A stretch of 64,000 bases of DNA, taken from CAZEWZ01 sp964516765 (GTDB taxonomy: Bacteria; Bacteroidota; Bacteroidia; Flavobacteriales; UBA7430). How positions within the stretch are numbered: the stretch's first letter is position 1; every line of letters starts with the position of its first letter. The position numbers and the translations under genes were made by a program. Below, one piece after another: positions 44,565-53,766 of the stretch. The notes under the pieces are model-generated. The model saw only the letters and a program-made list of their open reading frames with translations, did not search any database and was not told the origin of the DNA. The stretch is taken from NCBI GenBank assembly GCA_964516765.1, contig CAZEWZ010000003.1:1-64000 (forward strand). Direction: 5' to 3'.

Positions 44565-45758
44565 TTAAGACAGCTGCTCAAGAGCCATTTTAATTCTACT
44601 CATTGCGTCTACTAATTTTTCATCGGCAGCTGCATATGAAATTCTAATGCAATTTGGAGATCCAAATGCATCTCCTGTCACGGTAGCTACATTTGCCACA
44701 TTCAATAAATACGTACAAAAATCGCCTGCATTATGAATTTTTGTATCATTGAAGGATTTACCAAAGTAATAGGAAATATCTGGGAAAATATAAAATGCCC
44801 CCTGGGGCACACTTAATTTAATTCCTTTAATCTCTCTAAGTTTTAAAATCATTAAATCCCTTCTTCTTAGAAAAGCCGCCCTCATTTCGTAAGTACATAT
44901 TGGGTCTTCTTTGACTGCAGCTTCGGTTGCTTTTTGTGCAATTGAACATGTGGCAGAAGTAGTTTGACCTTGCATTTTTGTGCACGCAGATGCCAGCCAC
45001 TTGGGTGCACCTAAATATCCTACTCTCCATCCAGTCATCGCAAATCCTTTAGAAACGCCATTAACAGTAACCACTCTGTCTTTAATAGAGTTGAATTGGC
45101 CAATACTCACATGTTCGTCAGAAAAATTGATGTGCTCATAGATTTCATCTGAAATTATAATAATTTCTGGATACTTTTCAAACACATCTACAAGTAAGCT
45201 CAATTCTTCTCTATTATATACTGATCCTGTAGGATTGCAGGGAGTGCTAAAAAGAAAAGCTTTTGTTTTTTTACTAATGACATCTTCTACTTGAGCAGCA
45301 TTTACTTTAAAGTCGCTCTCGACAGAAGCTTGAATTACTACAGGGATTCCTTCTGCCATTTTCACCATTTGGATATAACTGACCCAATATGGAGCGGGCA
45401 CAATTACTTCATCTCCAGGATTCACTAAGGCAAGCATTAACTGTGCAAGGGATTGTTTCGCTCCGGTAGAAGCAACAATTTCATCAATTTTATAATTTAG
45501 ATTGTTATCGCGATAAAACTTTTTTGAAATGGCTTCTCGAAGACTAACCAAACCTTGAACGGGAGTATAATGAGAAAAGTTATTGTCGATGGCTTCTTTA
45601 GCTGCCGCTTTTATAAAGTCAGGAGTGCTGAAATCAGGTTCTCCGAGACTCAGTGAAATGACATCGACTCCAGCATCTATTAGTTCCCGACTTTTTCTAG
45701 TCATTGCGATAGTTTGGGATTCTTCTAGACTTAGAATTCGATCTGATAAAATATTCAT
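44565..45758 (-). CDS. aspC: Pyridoxal-phosphate aminotransferase, aspartate aminotransferase type
   Basis: Class I transaminase, probably aspartate to oxaloacetate with 2-oxoglutarate. The 397 residues show S-L-S-L-G-E-P-D-F, Y-T-P-V-Q-G, the N-P-T-G motif (residues about 175-178), S-D-E-I-Y-E-H, and the PLP lysine at 237 in S-K-G-F-A-M-T-G-W-R-V-G-Y. The C-terminal R-I-S-Y-A carries the carboxylate-binding arginine. Sequence resembles the Ib subgroup found in thermophiles and Bacteroidota. Substrate range beyond aspartate is uncertain. Confidence 0.93.
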   Translation of the reverse strand: MNILSDRILSLEESQTIAMTRKSRELIDAGVDVISLSLGEPDFSTPDFIKAAAKEAIDNNFSHYTPVQGLVSLREAISKKFYRDNNLNYKIDEIVASTGAKQSLAQLMLALVNPGDEVIVPAPYWVSYIQMVKMAEGIPVVIQASVESDFKVNAAQVEDVISKKTKAFLFSTPCNPTGSVYNREELSLLVDVFEKYPEIIIISDEIYEHINFSDEHVSIGQFNSIKDRVVTVNGVSKGFAMTGWRVGYLGAPKWLASACTKMQGQTTSATCSIAQKATEAAVKEDPICTYEMRAAFLRRRDLMILKLREIKGIKLSVPQGAFYIFPDISYYFGKSFNDTKIHNAGDFCTYLLNVANVATVTGDAFGSPNCIRISYAAADEKLVDAMSRIKMALEQLS

Positions 45759-45796
45759 TTTAAGTAGGATTAATTTGTCTTTATGTAATTTAAAAA

Positions 45797-45804
45797 CAAA
45801 TATA
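45797..45804 (-). promoter_or_regulatory. Putative promoter -7 box for aspC
   Basis: The minus strand reads TATATTTG (TAnnTTTG). The leader to the aspC ATG (45758) would be about 32 bases. No clear -33 TTTG is seen. Confidence 0.45.
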
Positions 45805-45964
45805 GATAAAGAAATTTATTTCCTAATAGAGCCAGACTTTTTTACAATAAAACATACTTAACTTTAAAGAAATGTAATAGAGTGTTCAACTCTTTTACTC
45901 ATAATTATGAATGGTATATTTATTAATTCTCAATTTCTTACTTTAGCAAAAAAAATCTTATTTA

Positions 45965-46486
45965 ATGGATGTTGTTTCGGAATATGTAAATTTTATCTTG
46001 CCTGCAGTTTTAGTGATGATGGTAGCAGTGTATATGTTGAACAGATTGTTAAATCACGACCATACTAGAAGAGTTTTTGAATATAAAAAATCTGTAGCCA
46101 ATGAAGTTGTTGTCTTGAGAATGCAAGCATATGAGAGATTAGCATTGTTTTTAGAGCGAATGCAACCCAATAATTTACTCCTAAGGGTGCAACAAAAAAA
46201 TATGAAATCCATGAGCCTTCATGCGAGCCTAATGCAAACAATTCGAAGTGAATACGACCATAATATGTCTCAACAAGTATATGTCTCTGATGAGGCTTGG
46301 AAGTTAATCAATCAAGCGAAAGATCAACTTCTAAATTTGATTAACGAACAAGTACCTATGGTTGATCCTAAATCAGATGCTATGGAGTTATGCTCGCTAA
46401 TAATTCAGGGTTCAAAAGAAAATCACAAATGGTTGATTGATGAAGCCTTAATTTTCTTAAAAAATGAATTGAGGGAGAACTATTAA
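45965..46486 (+). CDS. Conserved Bacteroidota membrane-anchored protein (DUF7935-like)
   Basis: A 173-residue protein of unknown function. One N-terminal helix (residues about 8-28) anchors it. The rest is helical, with the block V-V-L-R-M-Q-A-Y-E-R-L-A-L-F-L-E-R-M-x-P and a later E-Y-D-H-N-M-S-Q-Q-V-Y-V-S motif that I associate with a widespread uncharacterised Bacteroidota family. It is convergent with a Pur-alpha-like gene 18 bases away. Confidence 0.75.
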   Translation: MDVVSEYVNFILPAVLVMMVAVYMLNRLLNHDHTRRVFEYKKSVANEVVVLRMQAYERLALFLERMQPNNLLLRVQQKNMKSMSLHASLMQTIRSEYDHNMSQQVYVSDEAWKLINQAKDQLLNLINEQVPMVDPKSDAMELCSLIIQGSKENHKWLIDEALIFLKNELRENY

Positions 46487-46504
46487 AAAATTGAATTAAT
46501 GAAA

Positions 46505-46891
46505 CTAGATGTCTTCAAATTCAACATTCATAAAGTCAGAGGTTTTTGAGTCGTCTTTTTCAGATTTGGTAATAGATTTTTTATAGCTTTTGTTCTCTTC
46601 CGATTTATCCGCTTCGTAATCAGAAATAATATCGAGTCCTTTTTCTTCAATAATGTAATTAGTCACCTGCTCTAAAATTTCTTTAAATCCTAGAAAATCT
46701 TCTTTATAAAGATATATTTTATGTTTTTTGTAATGTGCTGATCCATTCTCATTGATGTGCTTCTTACTCTCTGTAATGGTTAAATAGTAGTCTTCTGCTC
46801 GAGTCGCTCTTACATCAAAAAAGTATGTTCTTCTTCCTGCTCTGAGTATTTTGGAAAATATTTCTTGTGATATACTTTCTTGTTCCGCCAT
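46505..46891 (-). CDS. PUR-family (DUF3276) nucleic-acid-binding protein
   Basis: A 128-residue protein with one Pur-alpha-like repeat. The core reads I-L-R-A-G-R-R-T-Y-F-F-D-V-R-A-T-R-A-E-D-Y-Y-L-T-I, then S-K-K-H, H-K-I-Y-L-Y-K-E-D-F and an acidic C-terminal tail. Bacterial PUR proteins (for example in Borrelia) bind single-stranded DNA and RNA. Here the regulatory role is inferred only from the fold. It is a single-gene unit between convergent and upstream neighbours. Confidence 0.92.
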   Translation of the reverse strand: MAEQESISQEIFSKILRAGRRTYFFDVRATRAEDYYLTITESKKHINENGSAHYKKHKIYLYKEDFLGFKEILEQVTNYIIEEKGLDIISDYEADKSEENKSYKKSITKSEKDDSKTSDFMNVEFEDI

Positions 46892-46980
46892 AATTCTAAA
46901 TGTTAATTTTTATTAATCAAATTTGTAGAAAAATATTATTAAATAAAAGAAAATTCACAAAAAAATATTGTCTATAAATT

Positions 46981-48735
46981 CTACTCAACCAGTTGTTTTT
47001 GGTAAGTGCGAAAATATTCTCCTTTCCATTGCATCAAATTATCGTGAGAACCTTGTTCTAAAATTTCGCCATCGTGAAGTACTAAAATTAAATCTGCATG
47101 TCTTATTGAAGATGCTCTATGTGAAATTATTAGACAAGATTTTTCTTTAAAATTCTCCTTAATATTTTGGAGAATAAGCTCTTCAGTCTTTGTGTCTACC
47201 GCAGACAAACAGTCATCAAATAACATGAACTCTGGTTTTCGAATCAATGCTCTAGCGATCGATAGGCGTTGTTTTTGTCCTCCTGACAGGGTAACGCCTC
47301 TCTCTCCAATAATTGTTTGGAAGCCTTTTTTTAGATTTTGAATATTGTTGAAAATATCTGCTTCTTTTGCCGCAGAAATAACTTCTTGCTCTTTGCTTTG
47401 TTTCTTTCCAAATGCAATGTTGTTGTAAATACTGTCAGAAAACAAAAAAGCTTCCTGAGGGACATATCCAATTGCATTTCTTAGACAGTTTAAATTAACA
47501 TTCTTGATGTTTTTTCCTCCAATATAAATTCCCCCCATATCTGGATCATTGATTCGACAAATAAGTTCGGCTAAGGTGCTTTTTCCAGAACCAACCTTAC
47601 CAAGTAGACCAATTGTTTCTCCTTTTTTGAGGGTAAAGGAAATCTTATTTAAAGCTTTTATTTTAGTTTCAGGGTAGGTAAAGGAAACATTTTTAAATTC
47701 AATATTTCCCTGAATCTCTGTGTTTTTTAATGTGGGGTTTTTGATTTCAGGATCTTCATTCAGAAATTCATTGATTCTTTTTTGAGAAGCTGCAGCTCTT
47801 TGAACGATTGAAGTTACCCAGCCAAGTGATGCTACCGGCCATGTAAGCATATTTACATATATAACAAAGGTAGCAATACTACCTACTTGAATGTTTCCGG
47901 CAATAGCCTCTAGGCCTCCTATATAAATTGTAAATAAGGTACTTAATCCAATTAATAAAATCATGAGAGGGAAAAATAGGGCATTTACTTTTACTAAGTT
48001 CAAGCTTTTTTCCTTGTAATCTTCTGCGGCATTCATGAATTTTACTTGTGAAAAATCTTCTTGGATATATGATTTAATGACGCGAATACCCGAAAATGTT
48101 TCCTGACTTATACTCGATAACTTGGATAGTTGCTTTTGCACAACCTCGCTTCGTTTATTCATGATACTGCTAACTTTGTAAATGGCAATCACAAGAAGAG
48201 GAAGAGGACTCAATGCATATAAAGTTAATTTGGGACTGATGCTCGTCATTTTTGGAATAATCAATGCGATACTAATAATCAAATTTAAACTATACAGAAT
48301 GGCAGGACCTATATACATTCGAACACGACTAACATCCTCTGTAATTCGATTCATTAAGTCTCCAGTTTTGTTTTTTTTGTAAAAAGAAATACTCAATTTT
48401 TGATACTGGTTATAGATTTCATTTTTTAAATCAAATTCTATTCTTCTTGAGACAACAATAATAGTTTGCCGCATAAAAAACATAAATAAACCTTTTGCAA
48501 CAGCAAAGGCTAGTACAAGTAGAGCATAATAACTTAATTGATATTTAATAAGTTTTTCCTTGTTATCATCCAAAGGAGTTTCGACTATTGTATCCCCTAC
48601 AATATTAAAAACTTCTCCAATGTATATAGGGGGAAACAGTCCGAAAATATTTGAAGCAAAAATGAATATGACCCCAAGAATTAATTTGAATCTATACTTC
48701 CAGAAATATTTATTTAAGTGTCGAAGGGATGTCAT
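46981..48735 (-). CDS. ABC exporter with fused membrane and ATPase domains (MsbA/multidrug type)
   Basis: A 584-residue half-transporter that would work as a homo- or heterodimer. Six helices occupy residues about 15-310, with the coupling segment F-S-G-I-R-V-I-K-S-Y. The ATPase domain has Walker A G-L-L-G-K-V-G-S-G-K-S-T, the Q-loop Y-V-P-Q-E-A-F-L-F, signature L-S-G-G-Q-K-Q-R, Walker B F-M-L-F-D-D-C-L-S-A-V-D and the switch histidine I-S-H-R. The Walker B ends D-D instead of the usual D-E, so the catalytic glutamate is replaced by aspartate; this hints at a degenerate site and a heterodimer partner. Substrate is unknown. Confidence 0.9.
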   Translation of the reverse strand: MTSLRHLNKYFWKYRFKLILGVIFIFASNIFGLFPPIYIGEVFNIVGDTIVETPLDDNKEKLIKYQLSYYALLVLAFAVAKGLFMFFMRQTIIVVSRRIEFDLKNEIYNQYQKLSISFYKKNKTGDLMNRITEDVSRVRMYIGPAILYSLNLIISIALIIPKMTSISPKLTLYALSPLPLLVIAIYKVSSIMNKRSEVVQKQLSKLSSISQETFSGIRVIKSYIQEDFSQVKFMNAAEDYKEKSLNLVKVNALFFPLMILLIGLSTLFTIYIGGLEAIAGNIQVGSIATFVIYVNMLTWPVASLGWVTSIVQRAAASQKRINEFLNEDPEIKNPTLKNTEIQGNIEFKNVSFTYPETKIKALNKISFTLKKGETIGLLGKVGSGKSTLAELICRINDPDMGGIYIGGKNIKNVNLNCLRNAIGYVPQEAFLFSDSIYNNIAFGKKQSKEQEVISAAKEADIFNNIQNLKKGFQTIIGERGVTLSGGQKQRLSIARALIRKPEFMLFDDCLSAVDTKTEELILQNIKENFKEKSCLIISHRASSIRHADLILVLHDGEILEQGSHDNLMQWKGEYFRTYQKQLVE

Positions 48736-48772
48736 AAGAAGAATCTAGTTTTTTAGTTCCCTAAAAAAAGCG

Positions 48773-48780
48773 TATTTTTG
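48773..48780 (+). promoter_or_regulatory. Putative promoter -7 box for leucine dehydrogenase
   Basis: TATTTTTG matches TAnnTTTG in the divergent region between the ABC exporter and the dehydrogenase. The leader to ATG 48874 would be about 87 bases, longer than the other predicted leaders here. Confidence 0.35.
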
Positions 48781-48873
48781 CAGCCCATTTAGAGTAAATT
48801 TAAAATACTTTAAAATTAGTCAATTTAAGGTCTTTCTTTACATTTTTTTTGATGTTTGATACAATAAAGAGAT

Positions 48874-49977
48874 ATGATTAAAATAACTGATATTGATAAT
48901 GTTAGCTCTTCTATGAATCCGATAATCCAAGAAATGGAAGAAATGGGTCATGAACAAGTTGTTTTTTGCCATGATCAAAAGACAGGCTTGAAAGCGATTA
49001 TAGCCATTCATAGTACTTCATTGGGTCCAGCTTTGGGTGGTACAAGAATGTGGAATTACAATAGTGAATTAGAAGCATTAAATGATGTTTTACGACTATC
49101 AAGAGGTATGACTTTGAAAGCATCTATTTCTGGTCTGAATCTTGGTGGAGGAAAGGCAGTCATAATTGGTGATTCCAAAACTCTTAAAAGTGATGATTTA
49201 ATGCGTCGTTTTGGGAAATTTGTTAATACTTTAAATGGAAATTACATTACTGCTGAAGATGTTGGAATGACTCCGGACGACATGGAGATGGTAAGGCAAG
49301 AGACAAAATACGTGACAGGGATTTCTCAATCTATGGGGGGGTCTGGAGATCCATCTCCTGTGACAGCTTATGGAGTTTATATGGGGATTAAAGCCTCAGC
49401 AATGTATAAATGGGGTTCTGATAGCCTTGAAGGAAAAAAAATTGGAGTTGAAGGTGTCGGAAATGTAGGAACTCATCTAGTAAAACACCTTTCAGAAGAG
49501 GGAGCCAAAGTATATATTAATGACATCAGCCAAAGTCGTCTAGATAAGGTTTCTAATACTTACGGATCTAAAATTATTGATAGCGATAAATTTTATGACT
49601 TAGAAATTGATATTTATGCTCCTTGTGCTCTAGGAGCATCTATTAATGATGCCTCATTAGACAGATTAAAATGTTCTATTGTAGCAGGAGCTGCAAATAA
49701 CCAGTTGGCTGAGGAGGTTCGACATGGACAAATGTTGATGGATAAGGGCATTATTTATGCTCCTGACTTCCTAATAAATGCAGGTGGTTTAATTAATGTT
49801 TACTCCGAGCTTAATGGATACAATCAAGAAGAAGCTCTTTCCAAGACAAAGAAAATATACGACACAACGCTTGAAATCCTGAGAAAATCTGAGATTGAAG
49901 AAATTACAAGTCACAATGCCGCATTGCAGATAGCAGAATCCCGTGTTTTGCTTGCACAACAGTTAGTTTCGAATTAA
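48874..49977 (+). CDS. ldh: Leucine dehydrogenase (Glu/Leu/Phe/Val dehydrogenase family)
   Basis: NAD-dependent reversible deamination of leucine and other branched-chain amino acids. The 367 residues show G-P-A-L-G-G-T-R-M-W, the substrate lysine in M-T-L-K-A-S, the catalytic lysine at about 94 in L-N-L-G-G-G-K-A-V-I, T-A-E-D-V-G-M and the dinucleotide motif G-V-E-G-V-G-N-V-G. The product 2-oxoacids would feed the E1 enzyme encoded at 15.2-17.6 kb, although the genes are not linked. Confidence 0.93.
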   Translation: MIKITDIDNVSSSMNPIIQEMEEMGHEQVVFCHDQKTGLKAIIAIHSTSLGPALGGTRMWNYNSELEALNDVLRLSRGMTLKASISGLNLGGGKAVIIGDSKTLKSDDLMRRFGKFVNTLNGNYITAEDVGMTPDDMEMVRQETKYVTGISQSMGGSGDPSPVTAYGVYMGIKASAMYKWGSDSLEGKKIGVEGVGNVGTHLVKHLSEEGAKVYINDISQSRLDKVSNTYGSKIIDSDKFYDLEIDIYAPCALGASINDASLDRLKCSIVAGAANNQLAEEVRHGQMLMDKGIIYAPDFLINAGGLINVYSELNGYNQEEALSKTKKIYDTTLEILRKSEIEEITSHNAALQIAESRVLLAQQLVSN

Positions 49978-50035
49978 CCATTTTATAACCTAGGAAGTTA
50001 AAGCTTATTTTACTTGTTCCTGCAACTTATAATTT

Positions 50036-50980
50036 ATGCTCAACAGAAGACATATCCGTATTAAAGTGTTACAAATATTGTATGCATTTTTTCATTCTGA
50101 GGGAAAGGATATTTTGAAGTCAGAAAGAGAACTTCAAAAGAGTATCGAACATTCTTATTCTCTTTATCTTCATTTATTGCTTATTTTAGTGGATCTTAAG
50201 TCTGCTGCTGAACAAAAAATTCAGAAAGGAAAAACAAAACTACTTCCTACAAACGAAGATATCAATCCCCGATCTAAATTTTCGAAAAATAAAGTTTTGC
50301 TCCTTTTATCTAGCAACCTTTCTTTGATTGATAAATCTAAAATGCATCACATATATTGGAGTGAAATGCCTGATATTAAAAATAAACTATTTCGTGAAAT
50401 TCAAGACTCAGAATTGTATCAACAATATATGTCTACAGGGAACAGTACATTCCTGGAAGATCGAAAGTTCATTTGTGACCTATTTATTCAATTTATTGCT
50501 CCAAACGAGTATTTACATGCTTTTTTAGAAGAGAAGAGTATTTATTGGTTGGATGATTTCTCCATTGCTAATCTCTCGGTTTTAAAAACGTTAAAATCTT
50601 TTTCAGAAAAAAGCGATTCATTTGCCAGAATTCTTCCTTTATTTAAAGATGAGGAAGATCAGAAATACACTCTTGATCTTTTGAATATAACACTTGCTAA
50701 TAGCTCAAATTATATGTCAATGATTGTTGATACAGCCAATAATTGGGATGAAGATAGAATTTCAGATATGGATAAGCTATTACTTCAGATGGCAATTTGT
50801 GAGTTGTTGAATTTTTATACAATTCCTGTTAAGGTGACCATCAATGAATATATAGAATTATCCAAGGATTATTCCAGTGAAAAGAGTCGAGTATTTGTCA
50901 ATGGAGTCATTGATAAATTAGCCATTCGATTTAAAAAAGATGGAATACTCAAAAAGTTAGGCAGAGGATTGGTAGAATAA
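50036..50980 (+). CDS. nusB: Transcription antitermination factor NusB (long Bacteroidota form)
   Basis: Binds boxA RNA with S10 to support rRNA transcription. The 314 residues are about twice the E. coli length. The N-terminal R-R-H-I-R-I-K-V-L-Q-I-L-Y-A is the family start. The conserved helical core lies at the C-terminus, with D-K-L-L-L-Q-M-A-I-C-E-L, P-V-K-V-T-I-N-E-Y-I-E-L-S-K-D-Y and S-R-V-F-V-N-G-V-I-D-K-L. The long middle insertion is usual in the phylum. It heads a nusB-DUF1573-yajC string. Confidence 0.93.
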   Translation: MLNRRHIRIKVLQILYAFFHSEGKDILKSERELQKSIEHSYSLYLHLLLILVDLKSAAEQKIQKGKTKLLPTNEDINPRSKFSKNKVLLLLSSNLSLIDKSKMHHIYWSEMPDIKNKLFREIQDSELYQQYMSTGNSTFLEDRKFICDLFIQFIAPNEYLHAFLEEKSIYWLDDFSIANLSVLKTLKSFSEKSDSFARILPLFKDEEDQKYTLDLLNITLANSSNYMSMIVDTANNWDEDRISDMDKLLLQMAICELLNFYTIPVKVTINEYIELSKDYSSEKSRVFVNGVIDKLAIRFKKDGILKKLGRGLVE

Positions 50981-51025
50981 TTATATCAATTTTTTTTATC
51001 TTTAATGTAAATTTAAAAATAAAGC

Positions 51026-51481
51026 ATGAAAAAAGTTTTATTAATACTAGTTATTATCATGTGGGTTTTCTCCTGCAAACAGAATGCATCTTCAAAGATT
51101 GACTCATCTAAAAAGATTAATCCCACCAAATTAACTTTAGATCAGATTGACACTCCTTCTGATGCACAAATGAATTTTGAAAATAAGACATGGGATTTTG
51201 GTGTTATTGAAGCCGATGAGATAGTTTCTTATTCTTTTGAATTTGTCAATTCTGGTTCCGATCCCTTAATTATTTCTAGTGCAAAAGGATCATGTGGTTG
51301 TACTGTTCCCGAGTGGCCTAAAGCTCCTATTGCTCCTGGAGAAAATGGGTTCATTGATGTAACTTTCAATAGCAAAGGGAAAAATGGAAAACAAAATAAA
51401 CGAGTGACTTTAATTACCAATATGGTTCCAAGTCAACAGTTATTAATAGTGAAAGGAGAAGTAAAAACTAAACAAGAATAA
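51026..51481 (+). CDS. DUF1573 lipoprotein
   Basis: A 151-residue lipoprotein (Cys at 17, context W-V-F-S-C). One DUF1573 domain follows, an immunoglobulin-like fold with W-D-F-G-V-I-E-A-D-E, F-V-N-S-G-S-D-P-L-I-I, the cysteine pair in G-S-C-G-C-T-V-P-E-W-P, and P-G-E-N-G-F-I-D-V-T-F-N-S. Function is unknown. It is set between nusB and yajC, an order I recall as common in Bacteroidota. Confidence 0.92.
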   Translation: MKKVLLILVIIMWVFSCKQNASSKIDSSKKINPTKLTLDQIDTPSDAQMNFENKTWDFGVIEADEIVSYSFEFVNSGSDPLIISSAKGSCGCTVPEWPKAPIAPGENGFIDVTFNSKGKNGKQNKRVTLITNMVPSQQLLIVKGEVKTKQE

Positions 51482-51484
51482 AAA

Positions 51485-51772
51485 ATGTTACTAGTACTAT
51501 TGCAATTGCCAGCTTCAGGATTCAATATGGATTTTCTGATTTTAATTTCTGTAAGCATGATTATCATGTATTTTTTTATGATTCGTCCTCAAGTGAAAAA
51601 ACAAAAAAATGAGTCAAAATTTCGTTCTGAAATCGCCAAAGGCGATAAAGTTTTAACACTGGGTGGAATTCATGCGAAAGTTTTGGAAGTACAAGAAGAA
51701 ACTCTATTAATTCAGGCTGAAGGTGGTTCGTCGAAATTCAAAATTAACAAAACATCCATAGCGAAGTTATAA
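51485..51772 (+). CDS. yajC: Preprotein translocase subunit YajC
   Basis: Accessory membrane subunit of the Sec translocon with SecDF. The 95 residues have one N-terminal helix ending in Y-F-F-M-I-R-P-Q-V-K-K-Q-K, then the cytosolic domain with G-D-K-V-L-T-L-G-G-I-H-A-K-V. It starts three bases after the DUF1573 stop, so translational coupling is likely. It is convergent with purB. Confidence 0.96.
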   Translation: MLLVLLQLPASGFNMDFLILISVSMIIMYFFMIRPQVKKQKNESKFRSEIAKGDKVLTLGGIHAKVLEVQEETLLIQAEGGSSKFKINKTSIAKL

Positions 51773-51785
51773 CATAAGTCAAGAA

Positions 51786-53129
51786 TTATATTCCTGTGTA
51801 ATTTTGAGGGCTAATGCTTTTTAATTCCCTTTTTAACTCGTCGTTGACTTCTAATGTTTCAATAAATTTAGCGATACTTTCTTTGGAAACCATTGAATTT
51901 GTTCGAGTTAGTCCTTTAAGTGTCTCATATGGTGAAGGATAGCCTTCGCGTCTAAGAACAGTTTGAATAGCTTCTGCTACTACAGCCCAGTTTTTTTCCA
52001 GGTCTGCTAAAATGTTGTCCTTTCTTATAATTAATTTATTTAATCCTTTTAATAAAGATTTAAATGCAATGCTAGTATGGGCAAAGGGAACACCTACATT
52101 TCTTAGGGCTGTCGAATCTGTGAGATCTCTTTGTAATCTAGATACTGGAAGTTTTGCAGAAAGATGTGTCAACAAAGCATTGGCAATACCAATATTTCCT
52201 TCTGAATTTTCGAAGTCAATTGGATTCACCTTGTGAGGCATTGCAGATGAACCTACTTCTCCAACATTAATTTTTTGTTTAAAATAGTCCATAGATATAT
52301 AGGTCCACATATCTCGGTCTAGATCTAAAAGAATATTATTTATGCGCTTCATTGCATCAAAAAGCGAAGCTAAATTATCATAATGTTCAATTTGTGTGGT
52401 TGGGTCAGATCTGTCTAGTCCTAAAATTTCGTTAACAAAGTGATTCCCAAATTTTTTCCAGTTAACATTTGGATAGGCCACTACATGAGCGTTGAAATTT
52501 CCTGTAGCACCACCAAATTTTGCTGAGAAAGGAATCGAGATAAGTTGTTCTCGTTGTTTTTTTATGCGAACAATAAAGACTTCTATTTCTTTCCCCATTC
52601 TAGTGGGTGAGGCAGGTTGCCCATGGGTACGAGCTAACAAGGGTATTTCTTTCCATTCTGAGGCCAATTCTTCAAGTTTTGAAATGACTTGATCAAGCTC
52701 CGGGAGATACTGCTCTGCAATAGCTTCTTTTAGTGATAGAGGGACTGCTGTATTATTGATATCCTGGGAAGTAAGCCCGAAATGAATAAATTCTTTATGT
52801 TTTTCAAGTCCAAAAAGGTTAAATTTATTTTTGATAAAATACTCTACTGCTTTTACATCGTGGTTAGTTATCTTCTCAATGTCTTTTATTGCTTGAGCAT
52901 CCTGCTCAGAGAAATTTTTATAAATTTTTCTTAAGGAAGAAAATGTTTGGGCATCAATATTTTTTAATTGAGGAAGTGAAGCCTCACATAAAGAAATGAA
53001 ATATTCAATTTCGACAAGAATACGGTATTTTATGAGTGCATATTCAGAAAAATAATCAGCTAGATCTTTTGTAGATCTTCTGTATCTTCCATCAACAGGA
53101 GATATAGCAGTAAGTGAGTTCAACTTCAT
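51786..53129 (-). CDS. purB: Adenylosuccinate lyase
   Basis: Two steps of purine synthesis: SAICAR to AICAR and adenylosuccinate to AMP. The 447 residues match the E. coli-like PurB group. Motifs are S-P-V-D-G-R-Y, T-N-H-D-V-K-A-V-E-Y-F, H-F-G-L-T-S-Q-D-I-N-N, A-R-T-H-G-Q-P-A-S-P-T, and the flexible catalytic loop G-S-S-A-M-P-H-K-V-N-P-I-D-F-E-N. The gene is divergent from a GNAT gene 114 bases away. Confidence 0.98.
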   Translation of the reverse strand: MKLNSLTAISPVDGRYRRSTKDLADYFSEYALIKYRILVEIEYFISLCEASLPQLKNIDAQTFSSLRKIYKNFSEQDAQAIKDIEKITNHDVKAVEYFIKNKFNLFGLEKHKEFIHFGLTSQDINNTAVPLSLKEAIAEQYLPELDQVISKLEELASEWKEIPLLARTHGQPASPTRMGKEIEVFIVRIKKQREQLISIPFSAKFGGATGNFNAHVVAYPNVNWKKFGNHFVNEILGLDRSDPTTQIEHYDNLASLFDAMKRINNILLDLDRDMWTYISMDYFKQKINVGEVGSSAMPHKVNPIDFENSEGNIGIANALLTHLSAKLPVSRLQRDLTDSTALRNVGVPFAHTSIAFKSLLKGLNKLIIRKDNILADLEKNWAVVAEAIQTVLRREGYPSPYETLKGLTRTNSMVSKESIAKFIETLEVNDELKRELKSISPQNYTGI

Positions 53130-53169
53130 AATTTTGACTTGAGAATTAATTGCTAATGTAATAAAACCC

Positions 53170-53177
53170 TAGCTTTG
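53170..53177 (+). promoter_or_regulatory. Putative promoter of the GNAT gene
   Basis: TAGCTTTG matches TAnnTTTG, with a TTG 17 bases upstream. The predicted leader to ATG 53244 is about 60 bases. Confidence 0.45.
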
Positions 53178-53243
53178 CATTGAAAATAATCTTAATTTAG
53201 TTTAACATGACTATTAAAATGTATAATTGTTTTTGTTATAGAG

Positions 53244-53717
53244 ATGAAAGAGCCAGTCCTATTAAAATTTTGTCAAACCCCTTATGATTTTGAAATTGCT
53301 AAATCTATAGCTAGAGATTACCTTAAATGGTTAAATCTAGATTTGAGTTTTCAGGATACGAAAAATGAATTTAGGGATTTTAATGATATGTATGGAAGCC
53401 CGCACGGAATATTTATTATTGCTGAAGTGTCAGGTAAAATTGCAGGAGGAGTAGGGGCAAGAAGATTAAATGTAGAGATATGCGAAATGAAACGTCTATT
53501 TGTCTATGAATCCTTTCGTGGCCTTGGAATTGCGAAAAAACTTTGTGAAGAGCTATTCGTTTTGACTCACTCCTTGTCATTTAAGAAAATTAGATTAGAT
53601 ACAATTCCTAGACTAAATTCTGCCAATGCATTGTATGAGAAATTAGATTTTATTGATATTCCACCTTATTATGATAATCCTTTGTCTGGGGTTCGTTATA
53701 TGGAGAGAGATATTTAA
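53244..53717 (+). CDS. GNAT family N-acetyltransferase
   Basis: A 157-residue acetyl-CoA-dependent transferase. The fold is visible from the G-x-V-G-A-R-R-L strand and the M-K-R-L-F-V-Y-E-S-F-R-G-L-G-I-A-K-K-L acetyl-CoA loop (R/Q-x-x-G-x-G/A form). A-R-N-S-A-like helix L-N-S-A-N-A-L-Y-E-K-L-D-F is followed by the Y-Y-D-N-P ending typical of small-molecule GNATs. Substrate cannot be told. Confidence 0.9.
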   Translation: MKEPVLLKFCQTPYDFEIAKSIARDYLKWLNLDLSFQDTKNEFRDFNDMYGSPHGIFIIAEVSGKIAGGVGARRLNVEICEMKRLFVYESFRGLGIAKKLCEELFVLTHSLSFKKIRLDTIPRLNSANALYEKLDFIDIPPYYDNPLSGVRYMERDI

Positions 53718-53766
53718 TAACTTTTTTTACTTGCATTACAATATTTAAATCTATCCATTAAGCATT

